Below, in pieces: positions 1 through 9,167 of a stretch of DNA of 64,000 nucleotides (positions within the stretch are counted from its first letter, which is position 1; every line of letters starts with the position of its first letter). Origin of the DNA: Bryobacterales bacterium (GTDB lineage: Bacteria; Acidobacteriota; Terriglobia; Bryobacterales; Bryobacteraceae); NCBI GenBank assembly GCA_016713735.1, contig JADJOP010000007.1, positions 1-64,000 of the forward strand, given 5' to 3'. The notes under the pieces were generated by a model. It ran no database searches and was not told the origin of the DNA. It saw only the letters and a list, made by a program, of their open reading frames with translations. Position numbers and translations under genes: made by a program.

Positions 1-132
1 ATCTTCCTGAAGTGATCGGCATCAGTCAATCTTTTTGTGTTGGAGCGGGGAGTAGGGGTGTGGGGCGAGGGGGCGGCGTTTGAGCCCCCTTGCCCCGCCC
101 CAGCACGTATTGACCAGCGCGGTCGGAGCACT

Positions 133-888
133 TCATGCATTCTCCTTCCCTCCTTTCGGGCCGCGCTTGCGGCGCAGCGACTCGCCCTTGAGCTCGATAC
201 GGTGAGCGTTGTGGACCAACCGGTCGAGGATTGAATCGGCGACCGTCGGGTCGCCGATCTGGGCGTGCCAGTTGGCCACCGGCAGTTGGCTGGTGAGCAG
301 CGTGGAACGGGTCTGGTAGCGTGCGTCGCAGATTTCGAGGAAGTCGCGACGCTCGGCTTCGGCCATGGGCGCCATACAGAAGTCGTCGACGATCAGCAGA
401 TCGATGCGGCTGAGCGAATAGAGCAGCTTGGAATGGCTACCGTCGGCGCGGGCGGTGGCGAGGCTCCGAAATAGTTCGGCCGCTTTCTGGAACAGCGCGG
501 TGTAGCCGTCGCGGCAGGCCTTCTGGGCGAAGGCGCGGGCCAACCAGGTCTTGCCGATGCCGGTGGGCCCGATCAGAAACAGATGCTGGTGTTCGCGCAC
601 CCAGGCCGACTCCTGCGTGAGCGAGCGCACCAGTGGCCGGTCCAGCCCTCGTGGAGTACGGTAGTCGATGTCCTCGATGCAGGCCGGGCCTTGAAGGCGG
701 CCGTTGCGCAGGCGCCGCTCCAGAGCGCGGTTTTCGCGCCAGTTCCACTGGCGGTCGATGAGCAGGCCGAAGCGCTCTTCGAAACTCAAGCGATGAAGGT
801 CGGCACTTTCCTGTTGTTCACGAAAAGCTTCGGCCATGCCGCGCAGGCGCATGGTGATCAGTTTGTCGATAGTGGGTTGTGTGAGCAT
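133..888 (-). CDS. istB: IS21-family transposition helper ATPase IstB
   Basis: This encodes a 251-residue AAA+ ATPase that assists the IstA transposase. The Walker A motif GPTGIGKTWLA and the Walker B segment LLIVDDF are present, followed by the sensor-type sequence TRSTLLTSQLP typical of IstB. The start at 888 gives MLTQPTIDKL, preceded by GAAAGAGG at good spacing; an upstream in-frame extension lacks family similarity. The gene begins 17 bases after the istA stop, as expected for co-translated istAB. No truncation or frameshift is seen. Confidence 0.95.
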   Translation of the reverse strand: MLTQPTIDKLITMRLRGMAEAFREQQESADLHRLSFEERFGLLIDRQWNWRENRALERRLRNGRLQGPACIEDIDYRTPRGLDRPLVRSLTQESAWVREHQHLFLIGPTGIGKTWLARAFAQKACRDGYTALFQKAAELFRSLATARADGSHSKLLYSLSRIDLLIVDDFCMAPMAEAERRDFLEICDARYQTRSTLLTSQLPVANWHAQIGDPTVADSILDRLVHNAHRIELKGESLRRKRGPKGGKENA

Positions 889-905
889 GAGTCCTCTTTC
901 CTGGT

Positions 906-2438
906 TCACTGCAAGTTGTTGTAGTAATCGGGGCCGCGCAGGTTGGGGTGGTCGATGGGCGGCGAGGGATCGAGCGGGGTTTCTGGAGCCTGGCCGTCGA
1001 GATTGTTCTCCAGGATGGCTTTCAGGCTTTGATAGGTGCAGACGTTCAGGGCCACGGCACGCCGCGCGGCGGCTTCGACGCGGGGGTGGGGATATTTGTC
1101 GCCAAGACGGATGACGCCAAGGCAAGACCGGTAGCCTTGCTCGGGGTGGCGGTTGCCGTTGAGAATGCGCTCGACCACCCGCGCGGTGGCCTCACCGATG
1201 GTGGCCGACCACTCGACGATCCGCGACGGCGTCCACTCCAGGTGGCGCTGATGCGCCTTGGGCCGGTGCTCGTGCGTGGTCGTGTGGCGGTGCGGGACGT
1301 GCGAGCGCGCATGCGAAGCCACCCTGATCCCATGGTGGAAGATCTCGATGGTGGAGACCGTAGCGCGGATCTCCACCTGGCACTGCGTGAGATGGTAGGG
1401 CACGCTGTACCAGTGCCGGTCGAATTCGACGTGATAGTCGATGTTGACGCGCACCCGCTTCCACTCGCCATAGGGGTAGCGCTCGGCCGGCAGCGGGCGC
1501 AGAGCCGGTTTGTCGATGGTTTCAAACAGGCTGCTGCGCGAGCCTTCGCGCTTGCGGAAAGGTCGCTCGTTGAGCCGGACCAGCAGCTCGGCGATGGCCT
1601 CGTTCAATGCGCCAAGAGAGAAGAAAGTGCGCTTGCGCAGAGCGGCCAGAATCCAGCGCTCGACCACCAGTACCCCGGCTTCGACCTTGGCCTTGTCGCG
1701 CGGCTTGCGCGGCCGGGCCGGCACCACGGCGACGCCGTAGTGCTGCGCCATCTCCTCATAGGTGACATTGATGCCGGGTTCGTAACGGCACGCCTTGGTC
1801 ACGCCGGACTTCAGGTTGTCCGGCACCACGATTGCCGGAACAGACCCAAGAAACTCGAAGGCGCGGATGTGCGAGCCGATCCAGTCCCCCAGCCCTTGCG
1901 TCCAGGTGGCCTCGGCAAAGGTGTAGTTGCTGGCGCCGAGGACCGCCACAAAAAGCTGTGCCTGGCGCGTTTCGCCGGTGGCCGGGTCCTGCACCGGAAT
2001 CGTCCGACCGGCGTAGTCGACAAACAGCTTTTCGCCAGCACGATGCTCCTGGCGCAGCACCACTTCCAACTTGCGCCGCCAGCGCTGGTATAACTCGCAG
2101 AAACGGCTGTAGCGGTAACCGCCCGGATGCTGCGCGCGATACTCCTCCCAGGCCAGTTGCAGCGTCAGGTGTTTGTCCTGCTGCAATTCGGCGTGGATGG
2201 CGGCGTAGTCCGGCCTGGGCAGGCGGTTTGGCTCCGACTCCTCGGCCGGCTTCCGCAGCAGCGCCGCGGCCAGGCGCGATTCATCCCACTCAGCCACCTC
2301 CGGCCAGCCGAGCCCCGCCGCCTCGGCCGTATGAATGTATTCAGAAACCGTGCTCTGGCCGATCGAGCAACTGCGGGCAATCTGGCGCTGCTTCAGCCCG
2401 AGTGATTGTAGTCTGAGAACTTCTTTGATCTTGCGCAT
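906..2438 (-). CDS. istA: IS21-family transposase IstA
   Basis: This is a 510-residue transposase with an N-terminal helix-turn-helix (MRKIKEVLRL..., residues 1-45), a DDE integrase core (segments KLFVDYAGRTIP, IVVPDNLKSGV and RDKAKVEAGV, which carry the expected Asp, Asp and Glu), and a C-terminal Mu-type region. The start at 2438 follows GAAAGG; an upstream in-frame GTG/ATG extension adds only low-quality sequence. It is full length for the family (about 500 residues) and undamaged, so the element may still be active. Confidence 0.95.
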   Translation of the reverse strand: MRKIKEVLRLQSLGLKQRQIARSCSIGQSTVSEYIHTAEAAGLGWPEVAEWDESRLAAALLRKPAEESEPNRLPRPDYAAIHAELQQDKHLTLQLAWEEYRAQHPGGYRYSRFCELYQRWRRKLEVVLRQEHRAGEKLFVDYAGRTIPVQDPATGETRQAQLFVAVLGASNYTFAEATWTQGLGDWIGSHIRAFEFLGSVPAIVVPDNLKSGVTKACRYEPGINVTYEEMAQHYGVAVVPARPRKPRDKAKVEAGVLVVERWILAALRKRTFFSLGALNEAIAELLVRLNERPFRKREGSRSSLFETIDKPALRPLPAERYPYGEWKRVRVNIDYHVEFDRHWYSVPYHLTQCQVEIRATVSTIEIFHHGIRVASHARSHVPHRHTTTHEHRPKAHQRHLEWTPSRIVEWSATIGEATARVVERILNGNRHPEQGYRSCLGVIRLGDKYPHPRVEAAARRAVALNVCTYQSLKAILENNLDGQAPETPLDPSPPIDHPNLRGPDYYNNLQ

Positions 2439-2583
2439 GGACAACCTTTCTTGCGGCAACCTGTTTCCTCCACCTCCCAGTGGAGACAAACAGGCCCGCT
2501 GGCTTGTCCAGCGCGCTTCGTGAAGATGGCCCTAGGATTCCATTCCGGGGATGCCGATCAACATTCCGGGATCGCCCATTTGC

Positions 2584-2687
2584 TGATCGGCATCAGCCCG
2601 GAATCGTGATCGCCATCACCCCGGAATCCTGATCGGCATGACCCCGGAATCGTGATCGGCTTCATCCCGGAACGCTGATCGGCAACC
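2584..2687. repeat. five 23-bp direct repeats at the IS21 terminus
   Basis: Copies of the core TGATCGGCATCA, or one- to three-base variants, start at 2584, 2607, 2630, 2653 and 2676, an exact 23-base period. CCGGAA(T/C) blocks fill the spacers. An inverted TGCCGATCA lies at 2552-2560. IS21 elements are known to carry multiple transposase-binding repeats at the end upstream of istA, and I read the array as such sites. Confidence 0.8.
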
Positions 2688-3438
2688 TGTCCTTGGTCTT
2701 GATAAGAGAGACTTCGTCCTGACGGACGAAAAGGCTCTTCAGGAGATCGTGTCGTTCTCACACGAGAATGCCTCAGTATCCATCGGCATCGTGTTCGACC
2801 TCAGCGGGAGCATGACGAACAAGATTGCGAAGGCGCGATCGGCAGTTCGAGAGTTCCTGCGGTACATCGAGGTGCAGGATGAGGTCTTCCTGGTGACGTT
2901 TAGCGATCGAGCCCAACAGCGGACCGAATTTGCCTCCGACGATACCGCCGTCCTCAATGAACTTCTCTTTGCGCAGCCTAACGGCAACACGGCTCTGTTC
3001 GATGCCGTGGCTATTGCAGTTCGCGCGATGCGAAAGGCTCGCAATGATCGCAGGGTGTTGCTTGTGGTCTCTGATGGAGAGGACAATCACAGCCGCTTTT
3101 CCGAACGCGAACTGCGGCGAGTCGTTGAAGAAACGGAGATTCAGATTCACGCACTGGGAATCCATGACCGCGGGCCAGGCATGCGGCACACAGGGGGACC
3201 TCAGATTCTTGAGGACCTCGCGAAGATGACCGGAGGAGAGCACCATATGGTCGGTGACGCCGGCGAGTTGCCCGGCTTGGCTGCGAAAATGGGATTGTCG
3301 CTGCATGACAGGTATCTGCTGGGCTACCGGCCAACGCCGCCAGCAGTGGGGGGAAAGTGGCGGAGAATCCGGGTGAAGCTGCCAGCGGCTCCACTGTCCT
3401 ATCAGATCTACGCTCGTACCGGCTATCGAGTGCCGTGA
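2688..3438 (+). pseudogene. VWFA-domain protein (acidobacterial type), N-terminus removed by IS21
   Basis: The reading frame is open across the IS boundary and reads ...LGLDKRDFVLTDEKALQEIV before a VWA domain. The MIDAS motif is VFDLSGSMTNK, with a later VVSDGEDNHS segment and a C-terminal LGYRPTPP stretch typical of VWFA-related acidobacterial proteins. Those proteins normally begin with a signal peptide and about 60-90 residues before this point. Here that part is replaced by IS21 terminal repeats. A GTG at 2749 could start a shorter protein, but no ribosome site or signal peptide precedes it. Its 3' end overlaps the convergent HAMP gene by 16 bases. Confidence 0.75.
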
Positions 3439-4157
3439 GGAGCTTCGGCAACATCGACCTTGACGTCCGGCAACTCCGGCGAACCCGGAGCCGGTCGAAT
3501 CGACTGCATGTTGAGTTCACGCTGAAACTCCTGCTCGAACAACACAGGGATCTCGTCCAGTAGCTTGGCTGCGAGGTCGAGGCGCGCCCGGTTCGCGTCG
3601 TCAACGCAGACTTCGCTGCTGCCCACGTTGCGTTCGGACGCGCGTATGAGATCTGCGGCCGCCACCGCCTTTCTCACCAGTGACTGTCCCAAGAGGGCCA
3701 TTCCCGACAGCTTCGAAGTCGCAGCAAACTGATGCACTGTCATAGTGAGTTGCCCGCCGAGATCGTTGAACGCCGCCGTCAATTCGCCGATCTCGTCTCT
3801 GCTGCGAACCGGGACTGGGGTGTGCCAGTTTCCGCGCCTCATGTAGTTGATGTGGCGCAGCAATTCAGTCAACGGCCCCAACACGGTTCGACTCCAGACC
3901 ATGTTCAGCGCCACGACCAGAGCCGTTACGGTCAGAATTCCGTGGATTAGGTGCAATGTCGCGAGTCGCGAAAGGAGAACTTGACCACCCTGCCGCAGTT
4001 CCGCCAATGCCAGCCCATGGTTCATCTCGGTTGCCATATTAGTCTCGTGGGCATTGAGAAACAGGCTCGTTTGCCGGAAGCCGATCCATTCAGCAGTTCC
4101 AAGGACCCCGAGGACAACCAGGGAACTTGCGAGTAGCACCTTTGTCTTGAGCTTCAT
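3423..4157 (-). CDS. HAMP-domain membrane protein, possible sensor partner
   Basis: The 244-residue protein has a first membrane helix at about residues 6-26, a short periplasmic stretch rich in His and Met (NAHETNMATEMNHGL), a second helix at about 68-90, and a HAMP linker (GPLTELLRHI ... RDEIGELTAAFNDL). A helical C-terminal region of unknown function follows. There is no kinase, methyl-accepting or cyclase domain, so signalling output is not evident. It lies 115 bases downstream of the NtrC-type regulator on the same strand and may feed that system. Close relatives are DUF3365/HAMP sensors, but I cannot assign a signal. Confidence 0.6.
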   Translation of the reverse strand: MKLKTKVLLASSLVVLGVLGTAEWIGFRQTSLFLNAHETNMATEMNHGLALAELRQGGQVLLSRLATLHLIHGILTVTALVVALNMVWSRTVLGPLTELLRHINYMRRGNWHTPVPVRSRDEIGELTAAFNDLGGQLTMTVHQFAATSKLSGMALLGQSLVRKAVAAADLIRASERNVGSSEVCVDDANRARLDLAAKLLDEIPVLFEQEFQRELNMQSIRPAPGSPELPDVKVDVAEAPHGTR

Positions 4158-4272
4158 CTTGAAAAGTAATGCAGCAACTTGCGTGCCGAAGTTATTGTTG
4201 AGTCGTTGAGTCGCGACATAGGGAGCAAAGGGAATGCCGGTTTCGCGATGGTCCGCCTCCGCCGGTACTCAT

Positions 4273-5643
4273 TCAGTCATCCTTCCGGAGGTTGAACTTC
4301 TCCATGCGGTAGATCAGCATCTTGCGGCTGATGTCAAGGCATTCGGCCGCCTTGGTCTGGTTCCAGTTGAAGCGCTGGAGCGCACGGAGAACAAGTTCTC
4401 GCTCGACAGCCTCGATGCTGATTCCTTGGGGTGGCAACTCCAGACGGATGGCCTCCATTGCCGGCCGCTCCCGCACAAGGAAGTCGGGCAGGTCGGTCAC
4501 AGTCACCTCGTCCCCGGGCGACAGAACTACGAAGCGCTCGACGACGTTCTCCAGTTCGCGCACATTGCCGGGCCATCGATACGTGGAGAAATACGGAAGC
4601 AATGACGGGGGTAGTTTCAATCCAGGCCGATTGAGGCGCTCCTTGAATTTCGCGAAGAAGATGGCGACCAGCTCTGCGATGTCGTCGGGGCGCTCCCTAA
4701 GCGGAGGTAGCGTCAAAGGGATGACGTTGAGCCGATAGTAGAGGTCTTCGCGAAACGTACCATCCTCGACCATGGCCTGAAGATTCCGATGGGTAGCCGC
4801 GATGATGCGGACATTGACCTTGGTCGGAGCCGCTGCCCCGATCTTCTCGATCTCTCGCTCCTGGATCAGCCGGAGGAGCTTCACCTGCAGTTCCAGGGGC
4901 ATCTCGCCGATTTCATCGAGGAAGAGAGAGCCCTGATCGGCCATCTCGATCTTGCCCTGTTTGTTGGCGAGCGCCCCGGTGAATGATCCCTTGGTGTGTC
5001 CGAACAGTTCAGATTCCAGTAGTTCCTTGGGGATCGCACCGCAATTGATCACGATGATGGGCCGATCACGGCGAGGGCTGTTGAAGTGGATGGCCTTCGC
5101 CAGGAGTTCCTTGCCGGTGCCCGTTTCGCCGCGAATGAGCACGGTGGAGTCGCTCTGCGCGGCTCGCGAGGCGTTGTCCAAGGTCGTCAGGAGGCTTTTG
5201 GACTGGCCAACGATATTTTCGAATCCGAACTTGCGGTCGATCGCGGAGCGGAGGTTTCTGACTTCTTCCTGGAGCCGATGATGCTCCAAGGCCCTGGAAA
5301 CGATCAGCTTTAAGGCGTCGGAATTGACCGGCTTGATGATGTAGTCGTACGCCCCCAGGCGCATCGCTTCCACCGCGCTTTCAATGGTGCCGTACGCCGT
5401 CACGACTACGACGATGACCTCGGGGTACTCCTCCTTGACCTTCCGCAGCAGGTCGATGCCCGACATTCCTGGCATTTTGAGGTCCGTGAGAACGAGGTCC
5501 TGGGGATGCTTGGAGAGGACGTCAAGAGCCTGCGAAGCATCGCTCGCGGTCAAGGCCTCGTAGCCCGCCTGCTGCAACTTCAACTGAGTGACCCGGCGGA
5601 GGTTCTCTTCGTCGTCCACGACCAGAATTCGTTTGCCAATCAT
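4273..5643 (-). CDS. NtrC-family sigma-54-dependent response regulator
   Basis: This 456-residue protein has a receiver domain (residues about 5-120, phosphoacceptor Asp in LVLTDLKMPG), an AAA+ sigma-54 interaction domain (Walker A GETGTGKE, Walker B GSLFLDEIGEMP) and a C-terminal Fis-type helix-turn-helix (NQTKAAECLDISRKMLIYRM). The sigma-54 contact loop reads GSFTGA rather than the usual GAFTGA; the essential Phe-Thr is kept. Its start ATG overlaps the kinase stop (ATGA), so the two are translationally coupled. A plausible target is the sigma-54 promoter at 18764-18779 in the same island; the link is inferred. Confidence 0.93.
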   Translation of the reverse strand: MIGKRILVVDDEENLRRVTQLKLQQAGYEALTASDASQALDVLSKHPQDLVLTDLKMPGMSGIDLLRKVKEEYPEVIVVVVTAYGTIESAVEAMRLGAYDYIIKPVNSDALKLIVSRALEHHRLQEEVRNLRSAIDRKFGFENIVGQSKSLLTTLDNASRAAQSDSTVLIRGETGTGKELLAKAIHFNSPRRDRPIIVINCGAIPKELLESELFGHTKGSFTGALANKQGKIEMADQGSLFLDEIGEMPLELQVKLLRLIQEREIEKIGAAAPTKVNVRIIAATHRNLQAMVEDGTFREDLYYRLNVIPLTLPPLRERPDDIAELVAIFFAKFKERLNRPGLKLPPSLLPYFSTYRWPGNVRELENVVERFVVLSPGDEVTVTDLPDFLVRERPAMEAIRLELPPQGISIEAVERELVLRALQRFNWNQTKAAECLDISRKMLIYRMEKFNLRKDD

Positions 5644-6734
5644 GCCAGATCACCTCGCGATTGCGGAAAGAACAGATTGAATGTTGTACCCTTGTCCGGG
5701 TTCCTGCTCACCATGATGGTCCCTCCATGCTGTGTGACGATCTGGTGAGCCACCGAAAGCCCAAGGCCGGTCCCCGTGTCCTTTGTCGTAAAGAACGGGT
5801 CGAAGATCTTGTCCAGGTTCTCCTCAGGAATTCCCGCCCCCTGGTCTTTGATCTGGATCATGATGCCATCCTCGTCTTGACGTGCCGTCAGCCAGACATC
5901 GCCACCCTCTGGCATCGCCTGGGCGGCGTTGAGAGTCAGGTTGAGCATCACCTGAGTCAATTGTTCCTGATCCCCAACGAGTCGAAGGATCTCGCGCGGC
6001 GTCTCCTTGTGGAACCGGATGCCTTTCCCTGCGGAGTGGCTCACCAGATCGATGACCGAGTCCATCACCCGGCAGAGTTCCACTTCGCGCCACTCGGGGC
6101 GGCGGGGCCGCGCGAAGTCCAGCAGACCCGTCAGAAGCCGGTTCAGGCGAGAACACTCCTTCCGGATGATGCTCACCGTCTCCTTACGCAATTCGGGCCG
6201 CTCGTCAGCCTCGTCCAGCACCTCGGCGGCGCCGTCGATGCTCGCCAAAGGATTTCGGATCTCATGGGCTAATCCCGCCGCCAGTTGGCCGATCGCTGAG
6301 AGGCGGTGAGCCCGCTTGACCTGTTCAAAAGTGTCCTGGAGTTCCCGGTACACCTGACTCAGTTTTCGCGCCGTGATCTGAAGCTCGTTGCGTCGTTTCC
6401 GCTCCCGATCCGACAGCACCCCGGTCACAATGCCAACCGCGAGGAACATGAAGATCTCCGCGTACTGTTCCATCGCGTAGTGTTGTTCGTGGCCCCACAT
6501 CATGACGATGTGTGGGATGTAGAGGAGGGCCGCGGCGACGGCCGCCGCCAGGCCGCCGATCCATCCAAAAGCGATTGCTGCTTAGACGACCGGAAGGTAG
6601 TAGAGCCGCTGGAAGATGCCGTGCCAGAGCCTCATGTCGCGAGGCGTGAGGTAGTGGCCCGCGCTGGTCAGCGCGATCCCTGCGAGTACTAGGGCAATGG
6701 CCCGCCAATTCAATGTCGGACGTTCGCTATCCAT
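5640..6734 (-). pseudogene. membrane sensor histidine kinase with an in-frame TAA
   Basis: A single frame runs from an ATG at 6734 to 5640, interrupted only by TAA at 6584-6582 (codon 51). The frame reads RLYYLPVV-stop-AAIAFGWIGG, the middle of a multi-helix membrane input domain, so homology continues straight through. Downstream are the H-box LAHEIRNPLAS, the N-box MLNLTLNAAQAMP, and G-boxes DQGAGIPEENLDKIF and GTGLGLSVAHQIV. An internal ATG at 6503 could give a 287-residue kinase with one or two helices. The stop may be a real nonsense mutation or a sequence error. The partner is the adjacent response regulator. Confidence 0.8.
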
Positions 6735-6765
6735 ACTCCGCGTCACCTCATCCAGCGCATCGGCA

Positions 6766-7596
6766 TCAACGCGAGAGCGAGAAAGGGGCGAGTGCGATCT
6801 TGGCCGCTCGTTTGGTTGTGTCGCCATATGCGTTTAGTCCATTCTCCATCGTGGAGCCTTCCCCGAGGAACTGCGCCGCCAGAACAGCTGGTACATAGGC
6901 TTGGGTTTCGCGCGGCAGCACGCCGAGTGCTGCGAGGCGCCAGAAGTCGCGATCCTGCACTCGCTCAATGGCGTTTCGAACCCTCGCCTCGCCAGCGTTG
7001 TAGGCAGCCAGCGTTAGTGCCCAGTCTCCAAACCGGCCATAGAGAAACCTGAGGTAGCGTGCCGCGGCCCTCGTGGACCTCTCCGGGTCCGTTCGCTCGT
7101 CCCGCGGGGAGACGGAGAGCCCAAACGTCGCGGCCGTTTCCGGCATCAGTTGCCAGATCCCGCGCGCGTTCTTGGGCGATCTCGCGCCCGGGTCGTAACC
7201 ACTTTCAACAAGTCCGATCCACATCATTTCCGGTGGAAGCCCCTCCTCTTGAAGTACCCGGGAGATCATCGAACGGTACGCCTGGAGCCGATTCAGTGAC
7301 GCCCGGTAGTGCTTTGCACCTGAGCCTCGAAAATAGCGGACGTAGCCATGGACGTCGGGACGAAGTTCCCGATTGCCAGTCGCCGACGCGGGAGCGCCGC
7401 GATCCGGGATAGCCAGAATTCGCGGACTAGTCATATCCCTGGACCTCTGCTCCTGCTCTGCGCGGTCGAGCACTTCATTTAGCACCTGTTCCCATCGAGG
7501 GATGCCCTCCACGCCCAACAGCGTCGGCGCTGAAAGCGTAGTGAGGAGCCACAACGCCAGCGCAAGGCGGCCACGGAAGATGTTCTTCGAGTTCAT
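6766..7596 (-). CDS. lytic transglycosylase, SLT/GH23 domain, exported
   Basis: The protein has a signal peptide (MNSKNIFRGRLALALWLL...) and a GH23 lytic transglycosylase domain. The catalytic Glu lies in GLVESGYDPGARS and is followed by ARGIWQLMPETAATFG and the late AYNAGEARV motif. It should cleave the peptidoglycan glycan strand in the periplasm. I chose the ATG at 7596 because it starts the signal peptide directly; a GTG at 7635 would add 13 residues. It is the first gene of the minus-strand block, 31 bases before the kinase start. Wall remodelling for assembly of envelope-spanning efflux pumps is a possible role, not demonstrated. Confidence 0.88.
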   Translation of the reverse strand: MNSKNIFRGRLALALWLLTTLSAPTLLGVEGIPRWEQVLNEVLDRAEQEQRSRDMTSPRILAIPDRGAPASATGNRELRPDVHGYVRYFRGSGAKHYRASLNRLQAYRSMISRVLQEEGLPPEMMWIGLVESGYDPGARSPKNARGIWQLMPETAATFGLSVSPRDERTDPERSTRAAARYLRFLYGRFGDWALTLAAYNAGEARVRNAIERVQDRDFWRLAALGVLPRETQAYVPAVLAAQFLGEGSTMENGLNAYGDTTKRAAKIALAPFSLSR

Positions 7597-7896
7597 CAGT
7601 ACTGCAAGCAGTTGGATAGGCACTTCCACCGCCACTCTTTGTCCGGATCGCTAACCGGCATAGTTCCATACGCTTACGCCGGGTCCTGCCGGCGGTGGCC
7701 GCCGCTTTCGACTGCCCAGTGCCGAATATTGTCCAACTGGAGTCCGAGAATCTCCAATTCGGGCCGGCCAAATGCGATCAACGGCGCTCCGCGCTGACCG
7801 ATAAGAGCTTGCAGGTGAACAGGTTGGCCCACCCCGCACCGAATTGGAACTGATCGTGCCTTTAGAGGTCCAGTGGCAACCAGGAAGGACAACACG
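7597..7896. promoter_or_regulatory. divergent promoter region between the transglycosylase and the Cus operon
   Basis: This 300-base stretch separates divergent units and has no convincing coding content. It must hold promoters for both. A GGCAC-N5-CCGCC sequence at 7619-7633 has sigma-54 spacing but a poor -12 element, so I do not call it. The ribosome site AGGAAGGAC just before 7897 is nearly identical to the one before the next gene. Confidence 0.5.
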
Positions 7897-9156
7897 GTGA
7901 GATCACCTCTAGTGAGCCGGGCGCTTCTGCTCGTGCCATTCCTCGCCTCCGGGCTCTGGGCGCAGTCAGATCGGACGGATCTCGAGGATCTCCTGGCCGA
8001 AGCCCTGAGCAACAACCCGGAAATCGTAGCGGCGCAAAAGCGTTACGAGGCTTCGCGGCAGAGGCCGAGTCAGGTGAGCAGTCTTCCCGATCCGATGTTC
8101 TCGCCCGGCTACAACAGCAGTGGGAGACCGTGGCCTGGCGCTGGGCTGGGAACCGAGGTCACCAGCAACATTGGTGTGATGATCTCGCAAGAGATCCCTT
8201 TCCCAGGCAAGCGGAAGCTGGCCGGGGATATGGCCGTTAAGGAATCAGAGGCGGAGTGGCAACAGTATGAGCAAACGAAGCTCAGCATCGTTTCGCGCAT
8301 CAAGCAGGCGTACTATCGCAGGGCCTATGCGTTCGCCGCCGCTGACGTCTTGACCAAGAACCTCGACTTGCTTCGGAAGTTCTTGAAGATCACCGAGGCC
8401 CGGTACTCGGTGGGGAAGGCAGCGCAGCAGGATATCTTCAAGGCGCAGACGCAAATCTCAATCCTCGAAACCAAACGGGTGCAGCTCGAGCGCGAGAAAC
8501 GAGCCCGAGCGGCGGAGATCAACAGCTTAGTGAACCGAGCACCCGGGTCGCCCTTTGGCCGGCCGGCAGATCTTCGAGTGTTCGATTTGCCCGCCGGACT
8601 CCAGGACCTTTACACCTCGGCGAGGGAGAATTCTCCGATGCTGCGCCGCGACGAGAAGATGATCCAGCGCTCCGAGTTGGCGGTCAACATGGCGCGCAAA
8701 GAATACTATCCGGACTTCACCCTGAACGGTGGCTACTACAACATGGGCGGCATGGCCCCGATGTACATGTTCCGGGCAGATTTCAAGATTCCGCTCTATT
8801 ACTTCCGCAAACAACGCGCTGCCGTAACAGAACAATCCCAAACGCTGGCGCAGTCTCGAAAGACGTACGAGGCCACCAATCAAGGAATCCACTACCGGAT
8901 CCAGGATGACTATTCGATGGCGGAGACGGCGTCGCAACTCGTGAAGCTCTATGACAAGGCTGTGATTCCGCAAGCCAGCATGGCCTTGGAATCTTCCCTG
9001 TCCTCATACGAGACCGGAACGGTCGACTTCCTGACCGTCTTCATGAACTACACCACGGTTGTTGAGTACCAGATGAACTACTACGACGAACTCCAGAACT
9101 TCTATCTCGCGCTCGCCCGACTCGAAGAGATGACGGGGCGTCCGCTGGTCCAATGA
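7897..9156 (+). CDS. TolC-family outer-membrane efflux protein of a Cus-type system
   Basis: The 419-residue outer-membrane channel subunit has a signal peptide (SRALLLVPFLASGLWAQ) and the two TolC-repeat coiled-coil segments (LLAEALSNNPEIVAAQKRYE; later SMALESSLSSYETGTVDFL). The start is taken as GTG 7897, which sits seven bases after AGGAAGGA. The same leader precedes the next gene, and a GTG at 7873 lacks a ribosome site. It should dock with the adaptor and RND pump encoded next to carry metal ions out of the cell. It is intact, unlike the second TolC gene at 26006-27337. Confidence 0.9.
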   Translation: MRSPLVSRALLLVPFLASGLWAQSDRTDLEDLLAEALSNNPEIVAAQKRYEASRQRPSQVSSLPDPMFSPGYNSSGRPWPGAGLGTEVTSNIGVMISQEIPFPGKRKLAGDMAVKESEAEWQQYEQTKLSIVSRIKQAYYRRAYAFAAADVLTKNLDLLRKFLKITEARYSVGKAAQQDIFKAQTQISILETKRVQLEREKRARAAEINSLVNRAPGSPFGRPADLRVFDLPAGLQDLYTSARENSPMLRRDEKMIQRSELAVNMARKEYYPDFTLNGGYYNMGGMAPMYMFRADFKIPLYYFRKQRAAVTEQSQTLAQSRKTYEATNQGIHYRIQDDYSMAETASQLVKLYDKAVIPQASMALESSLSSYETGTVDFLTVFMNYTTVVEYQMNYYDELQNFYLALARLEEMTGRPLVQ

Positions 9157-9167
9157 GGAAGGACAAC

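Larger units (their letters stand above)
1..2687 (-). mobile_element. IS21-family insertion sequence (istA-istB), outer left end not resolved
   Basis: The element carries the two-gene IS21 arrangement, istA then istB, transcribed right to left. At the right, five direct repeats with a 23-base period run up to about 2687. Immediately beyond, an interrupted VWFA reading frame begins, so the right end is placed near 2684-2688. At the left, one copy of the repeat core TGATCGGCATCA lies at 13-24, in the same orientation as the right-hand copies. An inverted copy would be expected at the opposite end, so the true left terminus may lie outside the window. No target duplication could be identified. 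Confidence 0.8.

Noticed and set aside
948..2093. A long + strand reading frame inside the IS21 element
   Set aside because: It is antisense to istA and has no family features.
2584..2687. CRISPR array
   Set aside because: The 23-base period leaves no unique spacers; the units are IS21 terminal repeats.
6582..6584. Recoding of the TAA in the histidine kinase
   Set aside because: UAA is not known to be recoded as Sec or Pyl in bacteria; nonsense mutation or error is simpler.
7619..7633. Sigma-54 promoter for the Cus operon
   Set aside because: Spacing is right but the -12 part (CCGCC) is poor and it lies about 265 bases from the start codon.
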